A stretch of DNA of 64,000 bases, from contig JAVSML010024265.1 of the NCBI GenBank assembly GCA_038503035.1, forward strand, positions 333,225-397,224, read 5' to 3'. Below the pieces are notes generated by a model. That model ran no database searches. It was not told the origin of the DNA and saw only the letters and a list, made by a program, of their open reading frames with translations. Each line of letters starts with the position of its first letter. The stretch's first letter is position 1. The DNA is from Crocodylus rhombifer. Lineage: Eukaryota; Chordata; Crocodylia; Crocodylidae. This document shows, one piece after another, positions 12,323 through 24,037 of the stretch. The translations under genes were made by a program, and so were the position numbers.

Positions 12323-12618
12323 CTGAACCTCCTTTGATGCAGCTTGAGACCGTTGCTCCTTGTTCTGTCATCTGCCACCACTGAAAACAGCCCAGCTCCA
12401 TCCTCTTTGGAACCACCCTTCAGGTAGTTAAAGGCTGCCATCAAATCCCCTCTCGGTCTTGTTTTCTGCAGACTAAATAAACCCAATTCCTTCAGTCTCT
12501 CCTCATAAGTCATGTGCCCTAGCCCCTGAACCATTTCCCTTGCTCTCCGCTGGACTCTCTCCAGCTTGTCCACATGCTTTCTATAGTGTGGGAAGGGGTG
12601 GGGCCCAAATCTGGACAC
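12323..12618 (-). pseudogene. Older CR1 ORF2 fragment (minus strand)
   Basis: The minus-strand frame reads [45 protein letters not shown] and [11 protein letters not shown]. This is the extreme C-terminal region of CR1 ORF2. It stops matching at 12323, exactly where the younger element ends, and resumes at 11150. The element is truncated at its 5' side near 12618. Confidence 0.92.
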
Positions 12619-13100
12619 AATTCATATGAACATAGGGGAGAGGGTTCCTTATTTCAATTCCAGTGTAGACTTTTTTTTTAATCCTTCCACTTTAAATCCT
12701 TCCACTGTAAATTTAGCGACATTTTCATGAGTGTATCTTTGGCTGACAGTGTAAGTAATAATAGTGACTCCTGAATGTTCTCTGACATATATTCAATAGG
12801 GAACTGCCTGTGTCCTGAAGTTTCAACACTGTTATCTCAACCATGTAGTGACTGTATGGATGTGTCATCTCACTGTTTCAGTGTTAAGGAGCAGATGACT
12901 CTGTGTGTCATGATCATGATGATCACCCTCCCCCATTATATACTTGGATTACATTTGCACGTTAAACATATAGATAGTGGTGCTGTCTGTTGTGGCTAGG
13001 TGGAGTGAATGTCTGTAGGTGAAACTCTTGCCCACCTGCACATTGCCTAAAGATATATCCAAATTCAGAGGAAAGTTCAGAGTCTGAGCAGCTATATGAA
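12619..13100. other. No recognisable feature
   Basis: AT-rich spacer between the CR1 nest and a SINE. A short direct repetition of 'atccttccactttaaatccttccactgtaaat' lies near 12681-12713. Confidence 0.45.
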
Positions 13101-13305
13101 TGCCGGGATAGCTCAAGGGATAGGTAGTTGAACTGCTGGTCGGGAGAACTGTTTTCTATTTCCCACTTCCCCAGTGCAGCTTTCCTCTGTGATCTTGGGT
13201 GAATCATGTCACCCCAGTGAACCTCTCTGTTGGGCAAAACCACATTAAAATGGGACAGTATTACTGATGCGTGTCTGCAAAGCACTTTGAAATCTGTGTA
13301 GGAAT
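13101..13305 (+). repeat. tRNA-headed MIR/CORE-type SINE
   Basis: The head TGCCGGGATAGCTCAAGGGA resembles a tRNA 5' half with an A-box-like TAGCTCAAGGGA, but the B box is eroded and no cloverleaf closes. The body then follows MIR order: GTGATCTTGGGTGAATCA, AACCTCTCTG, AAAATGGGACAG and AAAGCACTTTGAAATCTGTG. It is a SINE rather than a functional tRNA gene. Confidence 0.75.
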
Positions 13306-13317
13306 AACACTGTAGAT

Positions 13318-13474
13318 CAGTGGTGTAACAGTCAGAGCTTGTGCCCTGGGCAGCAGCAGTAAGGTTTGGGTTGGCTGTTGTATCTGGGCCAGCAGCAGCT
13401 GCCACTCTTGAGGCCCCTATTCAGTGGGTGCCTGGGGCTGGTACCCTTGTAGCACATGAATTGTTATGCTACTG
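13318..13474. mobile_element. Small hAT-type MITE with imperfect 8-bp target duplication
   Basis: The left end CAGTGGTGTAACA and the right end (reverse complement CAGTAGCATAACA) are terminal inverted repeats of the hAT style. The flanking octamers CTGTAGAT (13310-13317) and CCATAGAT (13475-13482) agree at 6 of 8 positions, as expected for an aged duplication. The 157-bp length leaves no room for a transposase. The interior is GC-rich with CAGCAGCAG repeats. Confidence 0.72.
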
Positions 13475-13482
13475 CCATAGAT

Positions 13483-16205
13483 AGCCCAAGAACTTATTAA
13501 TATAAACACAAGTCTTAACCGAGGCACCTGGTCAATTTTGTAAGGTTCCAAGGAAAAACAGTATAGAATTGCATAAGCATAGCCACGTCATTGCATCAGA
13601 GCATGTTGATAGCTGAAAATAAGCTTGTCAAAAACAGCCCCAAATACAGATAAATAAATCTACAGCCTTATCCACATACGCAGATCTTTGGCTCTGTTAG
13701 GATAGAATCCTGGAGGAGTTGTGTTTACTGTGTGATTTGTGGGTGACCACACTTATTTTGTACCTACAGGCACACGTGGGGTCAAAAATAGGAATGAACT
13801 GAAGCTTTCTATTTCATGTTTGGGATAGGGCTCAGTGTGTGAGTGAGACCTGGTGCTTTGGTACCTGTTCGGTTTTTTTTTCAATAGGGATTCTAGATCT
13901 CTAATCCACAACTTAATCATTAAGGGCTTTAAAATAATGTTTTGCCCTTTTCATGAAACCTTAACTTTTACATTCTAAAATGTTGTGCTTTGAATACAGA
14001 TTAATGTTTTGGACCTTTAGTTTCCTGGAGCCACAAACATGAAAACGAAGGCACTTGTTTACCCATCTAGTTCGATGCTGCCACTTTAGCATGTTTTAAA
14101 TGCCTTAAAATGAATATAGATAGCCTCTGCATTTGTAGATGTATGAATGCATACTGTATGTATATTTTCAATTTTCTTAACAAAGACATAAAACTTAAAG
14201 CAGAAATGTGGCTGATTGTGCTGAATTATTACTCCAAGATAGATTCATCAAATCTCCCAGCTGTATAAGACAGGGCTTACTAATGAAGTTCCCTATCAAA
14301 AAGAAAAGCCTAATTTTGATTTGGCTTAGGTAATGAACTTCTTTTTCCTGGTGTGATTATCTGCATGGGGTGGCTAAAAGAGTAGCAAGAGAGAGTGCGC
14401 TCACAGAAGCATTATGCAAAATGTCTTTTGTCTCTTTTTGCTGGGATATATTAAATTTTCAATGTAGTCTATGTAATATAAAATTATGATAATGACTTTT
14501 GGCCCACTGTGAAGGCAGCTTGCTGGTCCTGAGCATGTGTGTCTGGCTTGAGCACTAGGATACACTGTGGGAGTTGCCTTTTCTATTAACAAACCTCTAG
14601 ATACCTAATGATGAATTTTCTTTCACCAAATGTTCTCCTTTTGTCTAAAATACAAGCATTTTCTAAATTGCTTTTGAGAAAAACAAGAGAGGCAGAGAGG
14701 TCTATGGCACTGACAAGGGATATTGAAACAAAGCAAGGAATTCAGTTAGCATCATTCTTGTAATTATAAGCCAACCAAAAGGTTGTTTCATGTAATAGTG
14801 AAAATATTTACTACTTTATTGATATAAATGATGGCATTACATTAGTGAAAGAACAAATTGAACAATTTGCTCATAAAATGTCAATGTAAGTTCAGTGGCA
14901 TGAAACTTGACAGTTGGATTTATTGCAGGTAATCGTAGGAACTTTCACTACCCCTAGTTTCTTTGCCTACTGTGAAATCTTTTTCTCCCCTAACCGTTTT
15001 GTTTTGTGATTCTTCACCCAAAACAGGATAGACAGTGTAGAAGGTTGTTTTAACAAGGAGTAAACTCAAACCTGAATTTATTTCTAATAGAAAAAAGCTT
15101 AATTTTATAAAGCCATTTATGATGCGCTATATTTTATATGTTTTCTCTGTCCCCATCATTCAAGAAATTTCTGCAAACCCCCAAATCTTTGTTGATTACA
15201 AGATTGATCACTCCCACTGTTTATTTCCTATTTGAAATTATTATCCCCTCTTTGTGATGTCACTACCTGTTGTTATGGAAATTATGTGATGTCATGATCA
15301 GAGGACTGATATTTCAATTGACGAGTCAGATGCAGCAGAAAAGGGAATGTTAATTAAATGTGTTATTTTCAGGACCTTTATCCTTTCAGTAAAAATCATT
15401 AAATGAAATGGAAAATTTGGGCCTAATTAGTGTCCCAATATTTCTATAAATAATGTAGTGGATTCCAGTAGGACTACTTGCCTGAGTAAGAATTGTCCAT
15501 ATCCTTTAGGCATCAAGTGTTGCTGCAGATATTTTTTTTCAAACTTTTACGTGAGGCATCAGCTGCTCTCATTAGGTTACATAGCTACCTATAGCATGTG
15601 TCGGGGGAAGGGCAGCACTACATATATTTGCATACCTTCGATAACAATGTGAATATTTTTAACAAGTGTGAATGTTTTTATAGTTTATTTTAATATCAGT
15701 GAAACAGAATTAGTTACCATCTACCTGGGCATGGGTGATTTAGAATCATTGACTGTGAAATGGGAGGCAAAAAAATAGCAGTAGAATAAAAAACCTGAAA
15801 GCCTAGTTTTTAGAATGTTTTGCTACTAGGCAGAGCCAACATAACCTTTAGTGGATTAGGAGAAAATCTCTCTAGAACAGAATCAAACCTTCAACTCTTC
15901 TTCTGAATACTTTAGTTTTTGCATATTAAAAAAAAGCTCTGTGACTGTCTGAGAACACATTAGCAGCACAAAAGGTTAAAAGTGTGCACATCAATTAATT
16001 AAATTACTGTACAGTATAGCTAGTAGCAATATAAGCCTGTAGTTCTTTGACCTTTTTCTGTCCTCACCACTTATCAATATAACCGTAAGGCTTGTAGAAA
16101 TGTTTGACTCTTGTGGCTGCTTTTTCAGATTGCCATGTGAGATGAAAATATCATGGTCTTGTCCTCCATCCAGTATTGTTTTACCTTTTCATCTCATATA
16201 GAACC
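13483..16205. other. AT-rich DNA, no gene or clear repeat
   Basis: About 2.7 kb with no recognisable exon or element. Frames of 60-65 codons are at chance level for this composition. Confidence 0.45.
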
Positions 16206-16213
16206 TCCTAATG

Positions 16214-16397
16214 CAGTGGTTTCCAATTATTTTCATTTGTGGCCCCCTAAAAAATTTCAAGTGGAGGTGTGGACTCCTTTGGAAATTTCGAATGCAGGTG
16301 TGGAATTGTAAGTGTGGGTATTCACATACCTTTGATCATAGTCAGCTTCCGTGGACCCCTTAGACATAATCTGCAGACCACAGGTTGAAAACCATTG
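16214..16397. mobile_element. hAT-type MITE
   Basis: The left end CAGTGGTTTCCAA and the right end (reverse complement CAATGGTTTTCAA) are hAT-like inverted termini. The flanking octamers TCCTAATG (16206-16213) and TCCAAGTG (16398-16405) agree at 6 of 8 positions. The interior carries the mutually inverted pieces GTGGCCCCC/GGACCCCTT and TGCAGACCACAGGTTG. It is non-coding and old. Confidence 0.72.
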
Positions 16398-16405
16398 TCC
16401 AAGTG

Positions 16406-17056
16406 TTTGGTCTTTTGGTATAAATGCCAGTTGTCCTTTACTATAGTGATCTACAGTCCTTTTCATAGAAGCATTTCCTTACCATATATGGCTATTTAGA
16501 TTTCATTTACAAATAAATAATAAAATATTCTGAGACATATGGCTTTATACTTAAGATGTCATGCCCTCCTAAGCTGCCTGTGCATAGCAATGGCTAAAGA
16601 TCGATTACAGTGCTTGGAGGTTCTAAGAAATTAGTCTGCTGAAGGTTTGATGGGTACAAGTCTAGGGTGTGTAATGAGGTTATGTCTGTACTGTGCTTTC
16701 CTTCTCATGGTCGTGAGACTAAATACTGCTCTCTGTTTATGTGGCCAAAAATATTGTTCTTTCTGGTCAATTCTGAGCGTTTCATATGCTTTTTTTTCCC
16801 AAATACCTCACTTTGATAAATGCCGGATATGTCAAGCTACACAAGACTATATTTGGATGGTAGAAAGACAACAGTTGGCAACAACTTGCTGTATTTTGAT
16901 CGTTCATTCTCCACCTGTGTTTTATTACCTGAACCAAACAGCTGCAGATGGGGAGAAAGTTCTCTGCGTGCGGACTTAGGAGAGTAAGACTGGTCATTTT
17001 TTAAGCAAATAGCTGTGCTGCTATTATAGGTGGACCTTGAAAATGGCTAACTGGTC
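16406..17056. other. No recognisable feature
   Basis: AT-rich. A 110-codon plus-strand frame at 16647-16979 has no recognisable motif and is probably chance. Confidence 0.4.
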
Positions 17057-17064
17057 TTTCAGAA

Positions 17065-17270
17065 CAGGGGTATCAAAGATACTGCCTGCTGGCCAGTCTG
17101 GGCCTGCAATATCATCCAGCCCTCAGTGCTGCCCATGAGTCCCATCAGGCAGCATGCTGTACTGTGGATGGCCTCCCACAATGCCTGTGGAGAAGTGGAC
17201 CAGCCACCACATGCAGTGTAGCCCACATGACTCTTCTGGCCCATGGGACCAGTTGAGTTGGACACTCCTG
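17065..17270. mobile_element. hAT-type MITE with 8-bp target duplication
   Basis: It begins CAGGGGTATCAAAGA and ends so that the reverse complement reads CAGGAGTGTCCAACTCA. The flanking octamers TTTCAGAA (17057-17064) and TTTTAGAA (17271-17278) match at 7 of 8. The subterminal 'tctggcccatggg' motif recurs near the ends of other MITEs here (about 28563, 35643 and 62700), suggesting a related family. At 206 bp it is non-autonomous. Confidence 0.8.
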
Positions 17271-17278
17271 TTTTAGAA

Positions 17279-20200
17279 GAGGTTTATTTCCTGGTGCAAC
17301 GTGACATAAAAATTGTTTTTAAACTGAACATTTTTTAATAAAATGGACACCATTTCATGGAGGAAATCTGCTTCTTTCTTTGATCAGTTTAATGATGAAA
17401 TTCATACGGTAAATCTAGATCTTGCTTGTTGCTTGGTCACAGGTGGTTGCACAGCGAATGTGTCCTTCTCACATACTTATTCATATTTAGCTGACTAGAT
17501 ATATATAATACACTACCACTTTGAAAAACAGAGCTTACAAGCATTTTAGGGGCTATTTATGTGAGGAGATTTCAGTTTACATTGTGGGGCTTGGGTATGG
17601 TAATGCACAATACATGTGCTCCCTAAACAGGTTTCTAGTTTTCTGTACACATGTAGTTGGTTTGGTAGAAGAGTTGAATCTGCAGCGTTCTTTACAGATT
17701 CCATGGCAGGAGTGCCACTGTATTTGTATTAATGTATCTCCTGTTCTTGTGAGTAAATGCCTGGCACTGTTTTTGTTGGTCTGCCAGCCAAACGATGAAA
17801 TGGTAATTGAGTCTGTTTTAAAGTGGAATGTTTTAGACAGTGCTTTAATTGTACTCAAGCCAATTCCATACTCCAGTATTAAGTTATTTTGTACTATAAG
17901 CACTTTGTGCTGAATCCATTTGTATTGTAGTTAATAAGTTTGCTTCAGTTGTCTTACTAAAAGAAGCATTTGAAGACTTTCCCCTGCTCTCTCTTTTTTT
18001 AAAAAAATTTTGAAGAAGCTCTGTATTTTACAGATGCTTTTGCCATTGTTCTTGTTAAGATGGCCCTGTCCCTTTCTTGTCCCTCTATCCATGCGTAGAA
18101 AACATAGCATTTATTATGCCACCCAGTTTTATGCATCTTCCAGATGATTTAACTGAACTGATGCTATAGAGGATATGCTGACTGGCACTTTTCCCATGCT
18201 TAATGTGTTAACAAAAGCCAATAGTGTCAGTTTTAACAGTTTTAGTTAAATTCCCATGATACTCTTAACAAACGTTGAAACCTCTGCCATGTCTAACCCT
18301 GACAGATTCCCTGCCGTCATTGCACACTTAAAATAAATGTCATCCCCAATCAAAAAGTTCACATTTTTTGACAATATAATTTGTTACTTTGTTCCTGTGT
18401 TATCTCTTTCTTTGGCACAATAATCTGAGATGGATATGTTACTTTTCTTAAAGTGTTTTGTGCTATCTTACATAGTTAGAAGAGGAGGCCCAAAAGTAAT
18501 ACTAGGAAATAGTCATATATTTTGATTGTGCACAAAATAGTCCTCCTAATGGCCACCTTTTGAATATGAGTTCTACTTCATGTTCTTAACTGACAGTAAC
18601 CATACACTTCTGAAAACATGTGTGTAAAATATGGGGAATGCTTTCATATATTAATAATGAGTTGAATCACCATTGAATGGTTCTCTTACAGCAAATGCTG
18701 TCCCCATGTGTAGCATACACTTTATCTTATGTAGGGGGCTTGATTTCATGTAGGTTTCACCACATTTCTCTTATTAAAATATGTCAATATGTAGAAGTAG
18801 AGGAATTCCCTAAAATAGCAGTGTAGATGGGGTACTATTTTACTATAGTTCATGGCTTTTGATTGGTTGGAACGTTCTACCTGTGAGATCTCACTTTTAA
18901 ACTGGGAGAAGCCTTTTGTGAGCAGCTGCATCTCTTTGATCTAACCTATTTGAGCCATTATGTAGAGATAGCAGACAGACTTTTTTTTTAATTACTGTAT
19001 TATAGGTACAATTGGCACCTCTCTCTCTTTATCTCTCTCCCTCCCTCTCCGTGTTTCTCTCTCTCTCTCTCTGTCTCGCACAGAGAATAAGAGAGGTGGC
19101 TTTCACAGCAGCTGGTTAATTTCCATGGCTTCACACTACTGTTTAATGATCCGTTTCTCCTGTGCCACCTCTCTCATCTACTGAAAGATAGGTACAAATT
19201 GTACCTATAAAAATTATAATACAACTCTGGGTTATCTTTGTTTTTCAAATTGTGATAATCTGAATGGAGGCTTAATATTATTTTCTTTCACAGTTCTTTA
19301 GAAATACCCAGGGATAAGTCACTGCCTCCTACACAGCACATTTTGGTATAGAAATTTTACTTTTTGGACATTTGGCTGTCTTTAATATGCTTGATTGTTT
19401 TTGAAGGTGGAAGAAAAAGTCCATAGAGATATCATCCAAACAACCGTATGGCCAGTGAACCAGCCTGCAAGCCACAGCATAATGGTTGGATATGCTGGCA
19501 GGCTTGGGTATCAGAATGCATCTGTCTCTAGGCATCATCAAAGACCTTGTAGCAGTAGGCTTTGAGGGAGAGAGGGTGGCATATAAAAATGATAGATAAA
19601 AGGAAACTGAAGGAATAAAAGCAAGGGAAAATTGTCACCCACACCAAGTGAACTATCTCGTTTCTGGGAGTGATACCTTCAGATCAGAGTTGATGTAGAT
19701 TGATACAACACGGAAAGAGATCTCCACTACTGGAACTCGTTGTTATATCCATTGTGTAGATAAACTTCAGTCCTGGGGATGGCAGCCCATTGTCTTTCAA
19801 GAGGGCTATAAAAAGTATCTAAAATATCTAGAAGTATGAACCTGTTAAACCATCCATATAGAATATCTGGTTTCAGTTTTTTCCTCCAGTCACCTACGAG
19901 ATGATGTCAAATCCAGGTTCAATAGTGTGACTGAGTTAATTTGTTGTTGCACAAAGCAAGGTAAATATTGAGATCATGCTAACAGACTATCCAGAAACAA
20001 AAAAAAAAGGAAAAACAAAGGAAGAAAACAGAACAGTATTAATGCAGTTGAAGGAAGGTTGCATATTTGAAACCACAGATTTTTAATACAATGGGAAACT
20101 TTCTCTTGAGTATTATGACGGAGTTTAAAGGGACCTCCCCAATGATTGATATTCAGTAGGTTTTCCTGTGTTTTCAACATTTCTTTTTTTTTTAAAAATG

Positions 20201-20594
20201 AAAGCCATTCACGCTCCTGATTAGTAAGCATGGAGCAACCTTACTTTAAAGCTGTGCTGGGGAGCTAGGGAATTTGCGTAATTTAGAGCAATGTGTTGGA
20301 TACAGGGGGTTTAGAAGTGAAGGTACATTGTCTTCCCATTAGAAATTTACCAGAAAATCTTTATACTGAATAATAGAAACAAAATACTCTATAAAAATAC
20401 TTAAATGAATAGTAGGAAAATTCACTCAAGAACACTTTGGTGAATTACAAATTAAATTTTGATATCGTGTTCTCATTCACACCTCCCTACTATTTTTGCA
20501 AACAGAGTTTTGCTAATAGACGAGCAAATGGAAAGAAAGTTTCAGGCCGTTGATTAGAAGGTTTTAATGAAGAAATTAAACTTGTTTTAGTAGT
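17279..20594. other. AT-rich DNA with a CT-rich tract, no gene supported
   Basis: A 130-codon plus-strand frame (17521-17913) overlaps a 108-codon minus-strand frame. Neither shows a domain, and mutual overlap of open frames on both strands suggests chance. A CT-rich low-complexity tract is listed separately. Confidence 0.4.
19018..19078 (+). repeat. CT-rich low-complexity / (CT)n microsatellite
   Basis: An imperfect (CT)n tract with CCCT interruptions, including an uninterrupted CTCTCTCTCTCTCT stretch near 19057-19070. Confidence 0.85.
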
Positions 20595-20839
20595 GTGGTG
20601 ACCATCTTAGAATTTCTGTTGATATTAAGGAGAAAAGATGAGAATGAAGGTGAAAAAGAGGGAGGATTGGAAGAGGAGATGAAGGGGGAGACAGGGTCAG
20701 AAACAGGATCTTTCAACAATATGACATTCAGCCACAGGAGCCAACTTCATAGAAGTCTCATGCTACTGTTTCTTCAGTTCCTAGAGAAAATCTTGCAGTT
20801 GTTGTGTTGTAAAGGTAGCATATTATTCAGATCTGAGAT

Positions 20840-21430
20840 GAGATTTTTAGCTTCCACTCCCACTCCATGCTCTGCCCCTCCTGCCTTTGCCCCCTGCGCT
20901 GCCCCTACTCCTGTCTCCTGCCTTTGCCTCTGTCCACCCTAACTCCCAACCATCACTTACACTCAGTTGCCGCTCTGGCACTGGCCCCTGCCTGGCACCT
21001 GCTCAGCCAGACATCAGTGGCTGCAGCAACAGCAGCTCCCCACCCCAGCTCTGGATCCATCACTGGGGCCAGAGCTGCTGCTGTTGCAACTACTGCTGCT
21101 TGGTTAGGAGCAAGGCTGGAACTGGGGCTATGATTGAGGGTAAGTGGTGCCAGAGGGGTCAGGTGGTGGTCGGAGGGAGCAAAGGCATAGGTCAAGGGGC
21201 AGGCTGCTTGACTCTGCCACCACGTGCCCGCTTCCACTGCTTGCCCCCCTGCTGCTGTGTTCCCCAATGAAATGATAGAGTGGGAACCAATTTAAGATGA
21301 CCCTCCAATAATTAGATCCTTTACATGAAAAATTATGACAAATTTATAAATATCCCATGTATGGAATCTGATTATTGGGAAGTCGCCTTAAATTCAAAGT
21401 TATCTAGGATTCAGGTAAATACAATAATAT
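20840..21430. mobile_element. Possible GC-rich non-autonomous DNA transposon
   Basis: A sharply GC-rich block (about 20850-21250) in AT-rich surroundings contains an inverted pair GCAACAGCAGCTC (about 21026-21038) and GAGCTGCTGCTGTTGC (about 21072-21087). Downstream lies a series of near-repeats (TTAAGATGACCC, AAGTCGCCTTAAATTCA, AGTTATCTAGGATTCAGG) ending near GGTAAATACAATA. This resembles the subterminal repeats of a transposon end. The matching left end was not found, so limits and class are uncertain. The overlapping open frames here reflect composition, not genes. Confidence 0.35.
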
Positions 21431-23903
21431 AATAGCAGCCGTGACTCATCCCATCTTCTCAGGAAGATGCCCTGCTCTGCATCCTCCTGTACTGAGCCAG
21501 GAACATTTAGAAAGCCCTTCCTCCCCACCCCTTGCAGTTCCTGGCTTTGTCTTGCTTTACTTCTATTTTGCAATGAAGAAAAGTGGTTCCTTCCACTTCT
21601 GCACTGTGGCCCATCCCTACAGAAAGAAGGTACCACCAACTGAAACATGAAAGATGTGCTTTCAGGCAGTGCCAAAGTTAGAACTGTGCTCTAGCATCAA
21701 CACAGGCCCTAAAAATGCCTCCCTCAATGCTGCACTGTGTGCGCACATGTACTTTTGACCAGTAAAGTCAGTAACATTGAACAATGCTTAATTAACACAC
21801 TAGAGAGGCGGTAGTAATAATGAAACCCCTTGTGTAAATAGTTCATTGGCAATGTTTTTTGCATGGAACATTTGTTTAACAATTACAAATATTGAACAAA
21901 TTCAAAGTCAAGTCATGAAAAATTAGTTTGCAGAAAAAAGCCAGAGACATTCATTGAATAAACTGCTTGTTATGAATGGTTTGATAGGCTCTACTTGAAA
22001 CTGAAGTTGTACCTACCCAGTGGTCATTTTGGGAATGGCTTTAAAGAATGTTTAGCAGATGAAGCTTATCATAAGGTCAGATTTCCATTAATACTCACTT
22101 CCATATTTCAGTGGCACATTCATAGGAAATACAGCCTCAGAGAGCTGACCATCTTCCTTCTCATTAGCCAGTTGAAATTATGAGTAATTAACACCATGCA
22201 GGAACAGCTAGGGATCTTCAGGATTCGCTAGTGAGTAGCATGAGTTTTAACGTTAAATAACATACACACCTTTTCTTCCCCCTTCAACTCCTTTTGGTGT
22301 TCTGTTGTTTCATTAGTGACACCAGGAGCGTAAAAGAGACAGGGACGCTAGCCTTGGTTGCCAGTGGCAGGAGAGAGGGCAATAAAAAGCAGCCGCTGTG
22401 CTTCTACTCTGGTCATCCCACCACTGCCAGCTGCAGCTGCTGCTCCATTCACCACTGCTGCCTAGGGCTCTGCTCACTTATGGCTCTGAGTGACGCCTCT
22501 GCTGTATCAATTTGTCCTTTCTCATTGGAACAGTATCATCATTGGATATATACATGATGGATTGGATAATATGGGCAAAGATTGAATGTTAGAAATGAAC
22601 ACCTATGAGAAGGAATGGTTGTACAGATTGTTTATGAACAGTACATTGCAGGTCACATTTTACAATCTTTTAAGATAAGGTAATTTTCTACATATTGACT
22701 TGAATGTGATGCAAGCAAATTAACACAGATATCTAGGTGTGGTCCTGATCGCTGCATTAAAATTTGCGTTCAGGCTGAGATTATCATTGTGCTATCTGCA
22801 AGGGAAAAGTATCTTAATCCCCACAGCAGATTTTTTTTTCAAATACCTAAGTGCTGTTCCTGTTTTCGGTGAATACCCTGTCTTCTTGTTTTTCAAGCAG
22901 CAGGAAAGAAAAAAAATCTTCTGTAATTTGCGCTGACAACTCAAATGCATTGTATCCTATGTAATCTTTTAAAACCTTTCACATTTTTAACAAGAATTTA
23001 CAGCTGTTTATTCACTATATAGAAATATGATATTAACAAAGCTGACATATATATTAAAAAGCATCCAAAGAATAAAGGATATCTTTGTGACATAAATCAA
23101 AAATAACCTTGTGAGTGGTCTTTCAATGACTAAGTTATCTTTTGCTTTAGTAACTCAGCTGCTCTGCTAAGAAACAGGAAATGCAATTTCCCTACACCTT
23201 TCCTGAGGCTCTCCAATCAGCCAAGTCCTTTGGGGGGGTTCCCTACTGTATATTCCTTCATCAACATGGCATTTCTCAAGAGGCTCACACAGAATCTGTT
23301 AAAATTAGCTGTGTTCCACATTAGTGACAGGAGCTGCCTTTCTCTCTGAGGAGTACACCATGGTATGGTGCTGCTTCCTGTTTGAACAAAATCAAGTCTT
23401 TAATTGCAGAGAATTTTTTTCATTACCTGCTAATTGATAAATCATGCTTGCAGTGCTGTGAAACAAACTTCATTGTGTGCAGTCTCCCAGACCCGTGCTC
23501 CTCCTTTCACAGATCCCAAATAATTAAATAAAATGCCAGGGCTAGAGTCTTCATTCTAGCAGGGCATCTTTGCACCATACTACCATTGTGAGCAGGGTTT
23601 AATACTGGTAAACACTGTCCCAGGGGGAAGTCTAGGTTGATCCTCTACTGTTGTAGATCCAGTGTAGGGTTCTTAACACCATTCCTTCTCCATGCTGCTA
23701 ACATAACAAAGAAAAGGAGTTTTTTGGAACTCCCCTACATCAGGCTGATTCTGAACTGTATTTTCATTCCCTTGAGGTCATTTGCAGCCCACATATAAGT
23801 TAGAGCAGACCTCAGGCTACTGTAAATTGGTGCAGGGTAACTAGGGGCTGCAGCAGGGTTGAAGGAAAGCAAAGGTGAGCTTTAAGCCACCTTCATGGAC
23901 CTG
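21431..23903. other. No gene supported
   Basis: Mixed AT-rich sequence with a modest GC-rich patch at about 22320-22510 that has no recognisable ends. No exon or repeat family could be named. Confidence 0.4.
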
Positions 23904-23921
23904 CACACACGCACGCACGCA

Positions 23922-23972
<51 letters not shown>

Positions 23973-23982
23973 NNNNNNNNNN

Positions 23983-24035
<53 letters not shown>
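23904..24035 (+). repeat. (CA)n microsatellite containing an assembly gap
   Basis: A compound CA/CG start (CACACACGCACGCACGCACG) runs into pure (CA)n up to 23972. Ten N follow at 23973-23982, then pure (CA)n again to about 24034. The N run is a placeholder gap whose true size is unknown. Long H/T and V/C runs in translated frames here are artefacts of the repeat. Confidence 0.97.

Positions 24036-24037
<2 letters not shown>

Noticed and set aside
13101..13172. A possible tRNA gene.
   Set aside because: Only an A-box-like 5' half is present. The B box is eroded, no cloverleaf closes, and the sequence continues into a MIR-type SINE body.
17521..17913. A 130-codon plus-strand frame.
   Set aside because: No recognisable domain, a 108-codon frame overlaps on the other strand, and there is no Kozak, splice or codon-bias support.
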